Source: Rhexocercosporidium sp. MPI-PUGE-AT-0058 (taxonomy: Eukaryota > Ascomycota > Leotiomycetes > Helotiales). From it: 64,000 bases of DNA. Where the stretch lies: the NCBI GenBank assembly GCA_020746875.1, contig JAGTJL010000045.1:36689-100688 (forward strand). The letters are read 5' to 3'. Below are positions 10,534 to 20,840 of this stretch, in pieces. The notes under the pieces are model-generated. The model was not told the DNA's origin and did not search any database. It saw only the letters and a list, made by a program, of their open reading frames with translations. The translations under genes were made by a program, and so were the position numbers. The stretch's first letter is position 1; each line of letters begins with the position of its first letter.

Positions 10534-12273
10534 TCAGTTCTTCTCGGTTTCTTGTAACTCATGCGCTGACACGAGTATCTTGTCCAGAGAAGCGCCGCGC
10601 AGCGTGAAACTGAGGATAAAGCCCAGCCCACTAATCCCAGTCATGACCTCGAATAGCGACTGAAAGGCTTTCCTGTAGGCCTGCGTGACAGCTATCCTTT
10701 GCGCAGACGCCACCGGTAAAGCCACGAGCTCCGTGATGTATGATTCTGCAGTTGTGGCGATGGCAGTTGGTAAGCCTGCGTCTGACAGGAAGGTAGCTAG
10801 GCGATTTTGAAATACAGCGCCGCCAATGGCGACGCCTAAGCAAAGGCCCAGTCCTCGCATGAATGCGAACAATGCAGTGGCGCTTGCTACATCGTCAACT
10901 GTGGCTAGTGCCTGCACGGCGAAGTTGTGTCCGACCAGGAGTGCGCCTTGTCCAAGGCCAAGGACTAAGAAGATGAAAACCATGGCAACCACGGAAGTCG
11001 ATGTGTCCAGCAGGATTAACAGTCCCATAGCGAGCGTGTTGAAAGCCCAGCCTGCCCATACAGCCCAGCGCCATTTTCCCAAGCGTGAGATGGCTAAGCC
11101 AAAGAGAGAACTGGCTGGTACAAGCCCGCATCCGATTGGAAGAATAACAATGCCAACGTTCAAAGGTTTTCGAGCCTGTACGCTGAGTAGCAGCAAAGCC
11201 AGGTAGTATATCCCACCATACAAAGTCAACCCCTGGAGTAAGGTGCAAAAATACGCCGTCATGAGCGACCGGTCGCGCAGCATGGTCCTCCGGATGAATG
11301 GTTGTTTGGCGATCGAGACTTCCCAAAGTCCAGTGAACAATAGGCCGGCTGCACCAAGACACAAAGGGACGAGTGTCTGGTAGCTATCCCAAGGATACTG
11401 GTGCCCTGCCCATGTAAGTCCAATGAGAAGAGCAGTGCTACTCGCGATGAAGAGACAGGAACCGAGCCAGTCGAATCCGAGCAGACCTGCTCTCACGGAT
11501 TTCTGTGTGCGACTGATACGGACCACAAATGGAACCATTAACAGGCCAATCGCGCAAAATGGGAAATTCAGATAAAATAACCAACGCCAGGTCGTCTTCT
11601 CGGCAATGACGCCTCCAATGATTGGGCCTATGTTAGTCCCTAATGCCCAAGCCACCTGAGAGACTCCGTTGTACTTCGGTCGAAAGCGCAGCGGGATCAC
11701 ATCGGTCATGATGATCAGGTTCATGACGATGACGCCCCCACCTCCAATGCCTTGCATGGCACGTCCGGTCAAGAGCACGCGGAAATTGTTGGCAAGACAG
11801 CATATGGTCGAGCCGCCGGTGAAGAGCACGAGTGCTGCGAACAGGATCTCTCTGCGGCCGAGGACGTCGGAAAGAGCGACGAGGATGGGCTGGAAGACTG
11901 CGCTGGTGAGGAGATATGCCGAGCCGGCCCAGAAAGTCTCGTTAGCAGTTCCGTTCAATGCAGTTGCAAGCGTCTAGATATACCTGATTAGCTTTCGTCC
12001 CATGCGGCGTACGGATGTAGAAACAACATCACTTACTGGCAGAGCCGCAACTAATATTGTAGCGTCTAGTGCAACGACAATAGAAACTATCGCGAGGCAT
12101 ATGAGGATCAGTTTTATCTGCGTCGTAGCTTTCCAGTTGTCGTCAGTTTGGGCCTCTTTATCCAAGGTCATTTCGAAGTCCGGATTGGGGCTTGAATGTG
12201 CTTCTGAAGAGGCGCGTGCCTCCTCGATGCGGCTGCCATCAACGTCATCACGGGTATCTGAGTCTCGCGACAT
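10534..12273 (-). CDS. MFS drug:H+ antiporter-type exporter
   Basis: Two exons (12273-12037 and 11973-10534) joined across a 63-base intron (GTAAGT...TAG) give a 558-residue membrane protein. The N-terminus is a charged cytosolic tail of about 50 residues. The first membrane segment ends in LDATILVAALP, and the next segments include WAGSAYLLTSAVFQP, the loop motif SDVLGRR and the motif GRAMQGIGGGGV. The last is typical of the 14-segment DHA2 multidrug/toxin efflux group. Many further hydrophobic segments follow. In a metabolite cluster the usual role is export of the product or self-protection. It is divergent from the P450 gene, with 591 bp between the starts, so the two may share control. 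No lesion is seen, making it one of the few intact cluster genes. Confidence 0.88.
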
Positions 12274-12864
12274 GTTGGGACTTTGCAGTCGAAGTTCGCA
12301 GTGCGATCCAATATGTGATCTCTCCCAGAACGCCGTGTATTTGAGTAGATGTCGAGCCTCCCGTGGAACTTGAGGAATGTCGATAAAGTGAATTGCTTAG
12401 GGTCGAAAGGCGCAGTAGCGTCAGGTAAACGCACTTGTGCTGACTCATCTATCCGATCAAGGATGAGTTGGTTGCAACATCAAGGTCGTTGATGGCACGG
12501 AGAAAAAGGGGGGCGAAAACGCGGACTCGCGGATTCGTGGATTTATGGATTTACGGCTGGGACAGCCACTTTCGCTATCCCACCTAGTATCCCATACCCA
12601 TCGTGAAAACATCTTTGTTGCCGCTATAGTTCGGAGCCATGGTATCCATCGTCCGAGTCGCACGCTTCATCCTATCCCTGTGACCCTGAGTTAGTCGGGT
12701 CCCTTGGCGCAGAGCTCCGACTTCAACCCCGCACAAGGGCAAAACAATACCCCTGGACACATGTCTAAGTATATCTTGAATTTCACCGTATATGATGTAG
12801 GCCGCTGAACACCGTTGACTATTATCCACACTGTTGTCAGCTGACTTTGATCACCGGATAAACG
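12274..12864. promoter_or_regulatory. Divergent promoter region, MFS / P450
   Basis: 591 bp between the start codons of the minus-strand MFS gene and the plus-strand P450 gene. It should hold both promoters and 5' untranslated regions. I see no clear binding-site repeat, and no gene for a cluster-specific Zn2Cys6 regulator was found in the window. Confidence 0.5.
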
Positions 12865-14807
12865 ATGCTGGTCTTAGAAAAGCTTCTGAGCAAGGACTTG
12901 CCTCTTTCTGTTTTTTTCTGTGGGCTGGCTGTAACAATATTTTTGGTCACAGGGTTACTCCAGAGCCGTAAACAGGGGCAGCGATTGAACGCACTAGGCA
13001 GCAGAGCAAAGGCCTACCCATCAAATCTTCCTTTTAGTAAGTAGGACTTGCCGTCCACTCGAGCGGTCGGCCCTGACTGCTAAACCAGGCGTGGACACCT
13101 TGTTCAAGCTCGTTCGGCACATGCGACAGGATACCTTCTTTGACTTTACGCGCGAACTGCTCGACAATGCCGGAAGAACTGTCGAGCTCAACATCCCCGG
13201 AGGCAGGCTCCTCTTAACTGACAATGTCGATAACATCAAAGCTATACAGTTTACACAGGTAAGAAAAGGGGTTCCCTTGCCTAAAAGGACGCATCTGATC
13301 ATAATTACAGTTTTCCGAATTTGGAAAAGGGGAGAGGACTCACAAGATCTGGGAGAATATCCTCGGGGACTCTGTCTTCTCCAGTGCGTCCTTGAACAGT
13401 TCCAGCACTGCGGTTAGCCTAGACTGACTGAATAAATGTAGCCGATGGTCCATTATGGGTGAAGAACAAGGACGAATTACGGCCTTACGTAAAGACACAA
13501 TATACATTCATCTCACGATGTTTCACTTGCTAATGCCGTAGCAGCTAGCGAAAAGTCGAGCCGATGATTTGGAGGTCACCGAAAAACATACCCAGCGATT
13601 ATTCGACCACTTCCGCCGAGGGGAATCACTCGAGGTCTACGATATCATTAACCGGCATCAGCTCGATATCGTGACCGACATATTCTATGGCGAGTCCACA
13701 AATTCGTTGGTTGAGACGGAGCAGCCGTTCCGCGATGCGATGGACACCATGCTCCGTCTTGCATCGGTACGGACGATTCTCGGGTACGTTGAACAGACAT
13801 CTTGTAGGCAAGCAGCATGCTGATGAGTCTTAGCCCGTTGGCCGGCCTCTTCCCAGACTGGCTTTTCGCATGGAAGGCGTATAGGGAGCTGAACGCTTAT
13901 ATGAACACTCGTGTTGACCGCACCCTGGCTCTACCGAGAGAGAAACTCCTCAAGAAGGAGCAAAAGATGAACCTGATGGAGACATTGGCGGTCAAACAGC
14001 CGAATCGAAAAGTGCGTTTCCTTGCGGGATAGAATGCCTGATACCAAGCTGACATTGTGGTTGAAAAGTACATCAAAGACCAGCTCATCGCAGTCCTCCT
14101 AGCGAGCAAGGTGAGCAATCCTAACACTTGGAAGGTAAGAATTAGTACGCTCACAAGATGATTGTAGGATTGGGTTTGACAAGCATCCCGATGGGGATGC
14201 GCTGAAGAATTTGCCGACTTTGAAGAACGCCGTCAAAGAGATCTTGCGGCTCTATCATCCATGTATGAGTGACAGACAGTCCTCGTACTAAAATCTTGAG
14301 TGGCTGACTGACACACATAGTGGGACTCAACATCCGCGAAGTCAAAGCAGATACCTGCTTGCCAACCGGTGGCGGAGCAGATGGCCAGCAGCCGATTGGT
14401 GTGCTGAAGGGCGAGCAAGTGGGTAAGTACCTCCAGAGTCGAAGACAAGAAACAAGCACTGACAGGTTCGGGCAGCGTACGCAGTGATGAGTTCGCAGCG
14501 TCGCGAGGCCGTGATGGGCTTTGCTGACGTCGACACGTGGAAACCGTCCCGGTGGGAGAACTGGAGCCCGACGTCGACGCAATACCTGCCATTCAACATC
14601 GGCCCACGCATCTGTTTGGGCCGGGTATTTGGCCATTTGCAGATGGAATACACGGTGGCGCGGATGGTGCAGGAATTCGAGCGGATCGAATGGTGCGGAT
14701 ATGCAGGCGCCGCTCCAGACGACGAGCCCATGCGCATCAAGATCGAGCTCAACACCAAGTTTGATAAACTGATCATGTGTAAATTTATCCCGCGCTTGAC
14801 GGTGTAG
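12865..14807 (+). CDS. Cytochrome P450, I-helix missing, probably inactive
   Basis: Fungal P450s oxidise small molecules using a heme-thiolate; this one resembles the CYP52-like microsomal type. ATG 12865 starts a membrane anchor (LPLSVFFCGLAVTIFLV). Exons can be followed with GT-AG introns: 12865-13036, 13089-13258, 13311-13383, 13442-13488, 13545-13783, 13834-14011, 14069-14110, 14184-14262, 14321-14422, 14476-14807. The K-helix ExxR is in VKEILRLYHP (about 14240), the variable Pro-rich turn and PSRW come next, and the heme Cys is in FNIGPRICLG (about 14600). Between YIKDQLIAVLLASK and HPDGDALKNLP the whole I-helix AGxDTT segment, normally followed by a long helix, is absent: only 73 bases lie there and they encode nothing like it. 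The frame can be kept open by treating these bases as an intron, but the oxygen-activating Thr would be lost. Confidence 0.8.
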
Positions 14808-14940
14808 TAGAAGGAAGTCCCGGGAAGGTGTCAGGGAGTGAAATTGAAGATAGGGAACTACCTGGTATTAGTGAAGGTTGTGAAGTCACTTGTCAATTGC
14901 AACTTGCATGATACGTAGAACGCGTTTTCCCCCTCACAAA

Positions 14941-15647
14941 CAGTGTGAAAAATGATTTGATTTGATTTGATTAATAGCTATTAATCATATTCAAATTAAG
15001 TAAAATCTTGAGTAATTAAAATCAAATCAAATTAAATCAAATTAATTAAGTATTAATTGGTTAATTTGATTAATATAAGAGCCTCATCCTAATTGGGACT
15101 AGATTTTAAAACTAAGCTTAAAGAAGATTAGTATATCTTAATGACAGAATCAATTAAAGTCTAACAGTCTCGGTTAATCTAGAGAGCCTCGCTTAACCCC
15201 AAATAAAGTAAGAAACATATTTTATTTAATTTATAACACTTAATTAGTAATTAATATTAGATTATTAAGCCTTATTAATAACCTAGTAATAATATAGTCG
15301 TTTTAAGATCGAAAAGCAAAAGGTTTTATTAATAAAAAGCCTATTTATAAGCAAGTTTTGTATTTGTCAGCAAATTCTAAATATTAATCTAAAGAATTCA
15401 ATAGGTTTCTACCTATTATTTATTTATTAAAGTATTTTATAAGTTAATTATTCTTTAATTCATTCATTATTATTAAAATACTCGCTTATTTAATCTATTC
15501 TTATATTATTTACAAATATCTAAAGGAAAAAGTCATTAATCAAAATCAAATCAAATCAAGTAAAATTTCGATTAATCAAAATCAAATCAAATCAAATCAA
15601 GTTAACCAAATATTAATTGATTTATATGATTAATTTTGCTCACACTG
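14941..15647. mobile_element. hAT-type MITE, copy 1 (707 bp)
   Basis: It starts CAGTGTGA (14941) and ends CACACTG (15647), inverted termini typical of hAT elements. It is flanked by a perfect 8-bp target duplication CTCACAAA (14933-14940 and 15648-15655). Both ends carry subterminal runs of the word AAATC/GATTT, which resemble hAT transposase binding arrays. The interior is AT-rich and noncoding. A second copy of the same family lies at 23438-24180 inside PKS1. The insertion lies about 130 bp after the P450 stop codon. Confidence 0.92.
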
Positions 15648-15655
15648 CTCACAAA

Positions 15656-16251
15656 TTGCTGAAGACCCTCGCCAAATAAGTTTACTCAATACCCTCGGAG
15701 AAATGTAAGTGCTTATCCCAGGTCAATCCCAAGATTTTCTAAAATAATTTTCATCCAACGGTGCTTTCAACAATAAACCTTTGGTGGTGGTGGTTAACTT
15801 AACGTGAGGCACTAGGCGCCACCCTCAGAAGGACTTGCGATGATTTCTTTGTCACTTTCTTATTTCCCGGCTGAAAATTTGATGGACTCTGAATTGGAAT
15901 ACGACCAAGTAGTGAAACTTCCCACCTTACTCGTTGTCGGCTTTTGCACGTGCAAGGTACTAGTATTCTGATGATGATGAGTAAGCTTTGCCCGCCAATG
16001 AGGAAGCGGACCCGACTTCCTGCATGTACAGTAACCGACAACACCAACCAGCTCGCTTCTTCTTCTGTAACTAGTACCAACACAACCCACCAACGCTTCT
16101 CCGCAGAACAACCAACGCCCAGATCCGCTTATCCGCAGTTCGACCAAAATAGCCGCGGAATAATTAACAAACCTACAAACGCGAATATCCCCTTTTCCGC
16201 TGATAATCTAACACCAAACAACCGCTCTTCCGCATATCAACCACCACTCAC
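15656..16251. other. Intergenic, between two transposons
   Basis: Normal-composition DNA between the MITE and the 3-kb hAT element, probably the distal promoter of the hydrolase gene that now starts at 19341. It contains a 12-bp palindrome TTGCACGTGCAA (15944-15955) around an E-box CACGTG. Open frames here have no recognisable domain. Confidence 0.45.
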
Positions 16252-19200
16252 CAGGCTGGCCACTAAGTCAGTCGAGATAAGCCAACTAAATCAGCTGCGC
16301 GCTTTAACGTCAGCCAGTCAGTTCAAATATATTATTAAACACGCCAGTCAGTTGAAGATATTTAGATCAGTTGCTTATAAGTTAATATATATATTTTTAG
16401 TGATTTTTGAATAAAGAGTAATGTAATATTTACTTTTTTTAAAGGGGTGTTATAATACCCGAGATATTTTTAGTAAGGGTGGCCGCCTCGCTAAGCTAGC
16501 TTCCAGGCCTCTAATTAGTAGATATCGTGACTAAGCACAACCTTTAGGAAAGTTTAAATACCCGAATCGTAAAATTATACGTATTTTTATCATTTATCGT
16601 TACAACCTCAACAAAATAGCCTCATCTCACGCATCTACTATTAATCTGTCCGATACAGACGAAAACACAGTATCTGCAGCACCTTCTCGAGTTATTCCGA
16701 ACGTTCTAACTCAAATAATAAGCAAGTCGACGCCTAAAGGGCCGCTCCAGCCAAAGGTATTACGGGACCGATGCAAGAGGCCCATACCACATTATAATGA
16801 GCTCTACAACCCCTTCCAGCCTCAAAAGGAGAGCAACAAAACAGACTATTCTTCATACGACTTTAAAGAGCCTCTCTTTGACGATCGGAAGCCATACTCC
16901 TAGAGATTTGCAAAAGGAATAGTGCTAGTAAGAGCCTTTAAAAGATTAAGAACCGTTTAGATATAGAAGCTTAGCAATACTCTATTAAATACTCTTAAAG
17001 CTGAGAATCCAGTATATTAGTATTATAAGCTTTATATATATTCCTTATATAAATCTGCAAAGTACTTAATTAATTAAGTAAGCCATCACGATAAAGTTTT
17101 TAGCCGCGAATTAGAATTTCACTTTAACGCTAATACTCTTAATAATATAAAGCGCCATCTCTACGAAAAGCATATATTAAACGAAGGAAGAGATATATGA
17201 AAGCAAAAGAATACAGCGAAAACGTTCCAAGCGTCCGGAATAATTAATAATACGTATAATTAAGTTATCCCTTTTCGTCAGCAAGAGTTTTATAATACCT
17301 TCCTTAAATAGATCATCTGCGAAGGCGTAAAACACCGTAAAGCAGCCTCCAAACGACTGATCCGGTGCTTCAAAATCGCTAATATAGATACTACAAAAGC
17401 TATACCTTCGTTACACTCTATTATAAAAAGCTAGATTCACAAATACTTCGCGCACTTTAAACCTACGGTTATTAAAGAGATTCGCAACGCTAAGTCTAGG
17501 GTTACTATTACTTTTAACGGCTAAGGATCTAAGAGAAAAAAGATCAATATGCTTAATATTATTGTACACTTTATTAACTATAACTATCAGGGAGTTACAC
17601 GCTTGATTAAGCTTCCTAAGCTGCCAGGCCATAGCAAGACTAGTGTTAGTATACATCCCCTTCTTTAATATTCTCTTTAAAGCTTACCTTTTATAGAATA
17701 ATGCTCTGTCCTTCTCCTTTTACTTAAACGATTCGGAATCACAAAACATAACCTTAATTAATTCGTCCTTAATAATACGACAAATAATAATACTACTCTC
17801 GCAGAGCTTAACCGACAGTAAGGATTTGATCCCGAAAAGAAAAGATTACGCTGTATAGGCCACGTATTCAACCTTATCGCTGGAGCATACCTATTCGGTT
17901 AAGATGAGGCTTCATTCGATCAAGACTATAAAGAGGCTAGCCCTAAAGGTAGACGTCAGCTTTGAAGGCGCTGTAAAGAGGTTGGAAAGCTACACAACTT
18001 AATATAACACGTGCTAGCTTCAGGAAAGCGTACAAAGCTATTTATAGACCTCCAAACAACACTTAATACTAGCAAGGCTGAAGGCAAGGAATAAAAGCTT
18101 ATTATTAACGGAGGAGTACGCTAGAATACTATATACTCAATGATTCGTCGCGATCTTAAATTACGTGAAGCTCTTGACGCATACGCCTTCAAACTACGTG
18201 TTTCTACAGAGCCTCTAGATCAAGAGATATTCGCCAACGACTACTTGTCGCCATCGGAATAGGAGACCTTAGAAGTGATTATGGACCAGCTGGAACCGCT
18301 ATTCCGACTCACTAAAGACCTCGAAGGCAACGCGGACTTACAAGAAGAAGGAGATACGCCATCTCATGGAGCTCTTTAAGAGACGTTACTGTATTTAGAG
18401 CATATTCTTGGCCACTTTGAAGAGCTAGAGCTACGAGCCAAACGCGGAGAGTTCAACGAATACAAAGGCATATAACAGTCTATTACTTTAGCTTGGGAAG
18501 CTACCTTGAAATAGTACAAAAAGACCGATAATTCTGTTGCGTAGCAAGCCTCGATAGTGCTCTACCCTGGCTTCAAATAGTCCTTTTTTGAAAAGAATTG
18601 GACTGGAAATATGGCTTCTTTTATATTGAATGAAAAAGCCTCATTCAAGAGGTTATAGGAAAACGAATACAAATCACCTGGAAATGCTCGTGGCGCTACT
18701 CTTTCCCCTGAGCCTGCTAATCAACAGCAACCTCCACGCTCTCTTTTAAGAAATATCGTTACAAACGCTAGACCGACACCAAAGCGCGTTACTCCAACGA
18801 TTACAGGCCGTAGAGATCAATACTATTAGTATCTCTAAGAGGGGCCAGTTGACGGAATCAGTGCGTTAGAGTACTAGAAACAAAAGGAGAAGGAATAGCC
18901 TGAATTAATAGCAATAGCGTTTGATTTTCTAGCTATTCCAGCTATGAGCTCTGAGTATGAGCGAATATTCTCGTCTTACGCAAAGCAAACAACTGCAGAG
19001 AGCTCTCAATTATCAGGAACAACTCTATAACACCAGGAATGCTTAAAAAATTAGGTTAATAGGAGAACAATTGTGTTTACTGGCGCCTACAAAGCTATAC
19101 TTCTCGATATATAATATATTCTATTTTTAAACTAACTTATCAGCTCCCAAATATCTCATTAGTCAATTGATCAGTTACAGCGATTTTAAGTCAGTCAATA

Positions 19201-19255
19201 AGTTGTAAATATATCTTCAACTAATAACTGACTGACTGACTTAGTGGCCAGCCTG
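16252..19255 (+). mobile_element. hAT transposon, copy 1 (3,004 bp)
   Basis: The left end CAGGCTGGCCACTAAGTCAG (16252-16271) is the reverse complement of the right end (19236-19255). A perfect 8-bp target duplication CCACTCAC flanks it (16244-16251 and 19256-19263), the hAT signature. It holds a degenerate transposase gene on the plus strand. It inserted 85 bp upstream of the start codon of the TMEM53-like hydrolase gene, so that gene's promoter has been pushed 3 kb away. A second member of the family is at 35145-38160. Confidence 0.93.
16615..19125 (+). pseudogene. hAT transposase, degenerate
   Basis: The reading frame begins near 16615 with SSHASTINLSDTDENT; the equivalent place in the other copy has an ATG at 35522. 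It continues with VLRDRCKRPIPHYNELYNPF, a possible DNA-binding region, and ends with the hAT dimerisation segment AFDFLAIPAMSSEYERIFSS at about 18918-18977, followed by NRRTIVFTGAYKA. TAA and TAG stops break it at many places, usually where Gln or Trp would fit. This copy has a less AT-rich sequence than the copy at 35145, so it has suffered fewer RIP-like changes. Confidence 0.8.
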
Positions 19256-19340
19256 CCACTCACCTCCTCTGTCTACGTGCTTAGTGAAGATATCATACTT
19301 ACACCGCGCTGACTGCGTCGACCTATCTACCTGATCCAAA

Positions 19341-20192
19341 ATGGACGGCTTCACTAAGCTTGCGCCTGCCATCTGGCTCCACGAGCCGGCCCCGACTACA
19401 TCTCCATCACCACCATCGGGGTTTCCGTCATCACCCTCTCTCGTCGTGCTCTGCACATGGGTCGGCGCCCAGCCCAAGCACATCGCCAAATACGTCACCG
19501 AGTATTTGGGTCGCTATCCCACTGCCGTATTGCTAGTGCTCGAGTCGAGCCTAGCCGACATGACTTACCGGAGCGATAGTGCTCAACAGGCACGTCTCGG
19601 CCCAGCTCGCCACGTGCTCCAAGCACATCTGGAGCCGCAACCTAGAATAACAGGTGGAATCGTCGTGCACGCCTTCTCCAATGGAGGTGCCCAGTGTGCT
19701 ACTCAGATTGTCGCCGCCTTGCCGCCCACCTCTCGCGCGACTGCTTTCCGCGCCCTCATATTTGACAGCTGTCCCGGAGAAGCGAGCTATACGCGCTCTG
19801 CCAGTGCTATCCTCGTGCCTCTGGCCAAATTTCCTGCGCTGAAACTACTCGCCTTCCCGATCGTCCATGTGCTGTTGTGCATCATCTTCATCGCCGATCG
19901 CGTATTCGGCTTTAAGAATGTAGTGGCGCGCGCTAGGAGACGCCTGAACAGCAGCGAGTACATTGTTCATACCGTCCCTCGACTGTACATCTACTCAACT
20001 GCGGATCGGATGGTGCCTGCTCCAGATGTCGAGGCTCACGCTGAGGAGGCACGTCGAGCTGGTTACAGTGAGGTAGCCAACTTACGCTTTGAAGCAAGCG
20101 GTCACTGTGCCCACGCGTCCAGATACGCTGAGCAATATTGGGGCGGCATCGACAGACTTCTAGGGAAGAAGAGCACCATCGCACATCTGTAA
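19341..20192 (+). CDS. TMEM53/DUF829-like alpha/beta hydrolase
   Basis: A single-exon protein of 283 residues, ATG 19341 to TAA 20190-20192. The fold is that of an alpha/beta hydrolase of the TMEM53 (DUF829) group. The strand SLVVLCTWVGAQPKHIAKYV comes first. The nucleophile Ser lies in VHAFSNGGA (about residue 113), the acid Asp in YSTADRMV (about residue 223) and the His in ASGHCAHA (about residue 253). The hydrophobic stretch LLAFPIVHVLLCIIFIADRV (about residues 168-187) may attach it to a membrane. Similar proteins occur in fungal metabolite clusters, for example PaxU in indole-diterpene loci, with no firm reaction known. The frame is intact, but a hAT element sits just upstream and could have silenced it. 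PKS1 starts 649 bp downstream in the same direction. Confidence 0.82.
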   Translation: MDGFTKLAPAIWLHEPAPTTSPSPPSGFPSSPSLVVLCTWVGAQPKHIAKYVTEYLGRYPTAVLLVLESSLADMTYRSDSAQQARLGPARHVLQAHLEPQPRITGGIVVHAFSNGGAQCATQIVAALPPTSRATAFRALIFDSCPGEASYTRSASAILVPLAKFPALKLLAFPIVHVLLCIIFIADRVFGFKNVVARARRRLNSSEYIVHTVPRLYIYSTADRMVPAPDVEAHAEEARRAGYSEVANLRFEASGHCAHASRYAEQYWGGIDRLLGKKSTIAHL

Positions 20193-20840
20193 CAACAGAA
20201 TTTGATACCTTTTCGCAATTGTTTACTGTTGGTATCCCAAGAGACGTGCATGATACGCGCTTTAGGAGGTTCCGAGTAGTTGTACTTGACTAGATGTCCT
20301 GACTAGAATCGAGCTCCTCCCTCACCACCTCAACATCCCCCCTAGCAGTCCCCAAATGATGTGAAAACCCAAGAGCTACCTAATGGTATAATCTCCCATT
20401 CGATAAATCAACTGCCCTCTCCAGCCACGGCCATATTCATAGGTTTGTTGCATCAGTGTCGAGTGGCTTTGTTTACCGGACGAGAGTTGATAGCTGATCA
20501 GTTCCTAAGCCACTGCAAGTTTGCTGACGCATACCTTGCGGCACAGACGAGCGAAGGATCTAAAACGGTGTAACTTCTGACCAAAATCTGCAGGACACCG
20601 ACTTAGCGTACCCGTCAGATGGGCCCGGCTGGTATGTGCAGACGTTATCAAAGACCAGGTCGACGATCTGGATTGAGAACTACATGCATCACACCAAGAT
20701 ACTGGAAACTGTACCTGCGGTCTTATGCAGAAAATCATTGAATTCCCCTGACCTGACAGCTATTGCTTTACCTGACTATATTTCTCACCATCACGACGAC
20801 TAAAGGAGTATCCAATCCTAGGCTGCAGTTTGACAGACTT
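20193..20840 (+). promoter_or_regulatory. PKS1 upstream region
   Basis: 648 bp between the hydrolase stop and the PKS1 start. Normal composition and no supported gene. It should hold the hydrolase terminator and the PKS1 promoter. No repeated binding word is evident. Confidence 0.4.

Noticed and set aside
14941..15647. Short repeated words as a CRISPR-like or satellite array
   Set aside because: The AAATC/GATTT runs are subterminal repeats of a hAT-type MITE with exact ends and an 8-bp target duplication.
15944..15955. TTGCACGTGCAA palindrome as a cluster operator
   Set aside because: Only one clear copy was noticed and no regulator gene is present; a single E-box palindrome is not enough.
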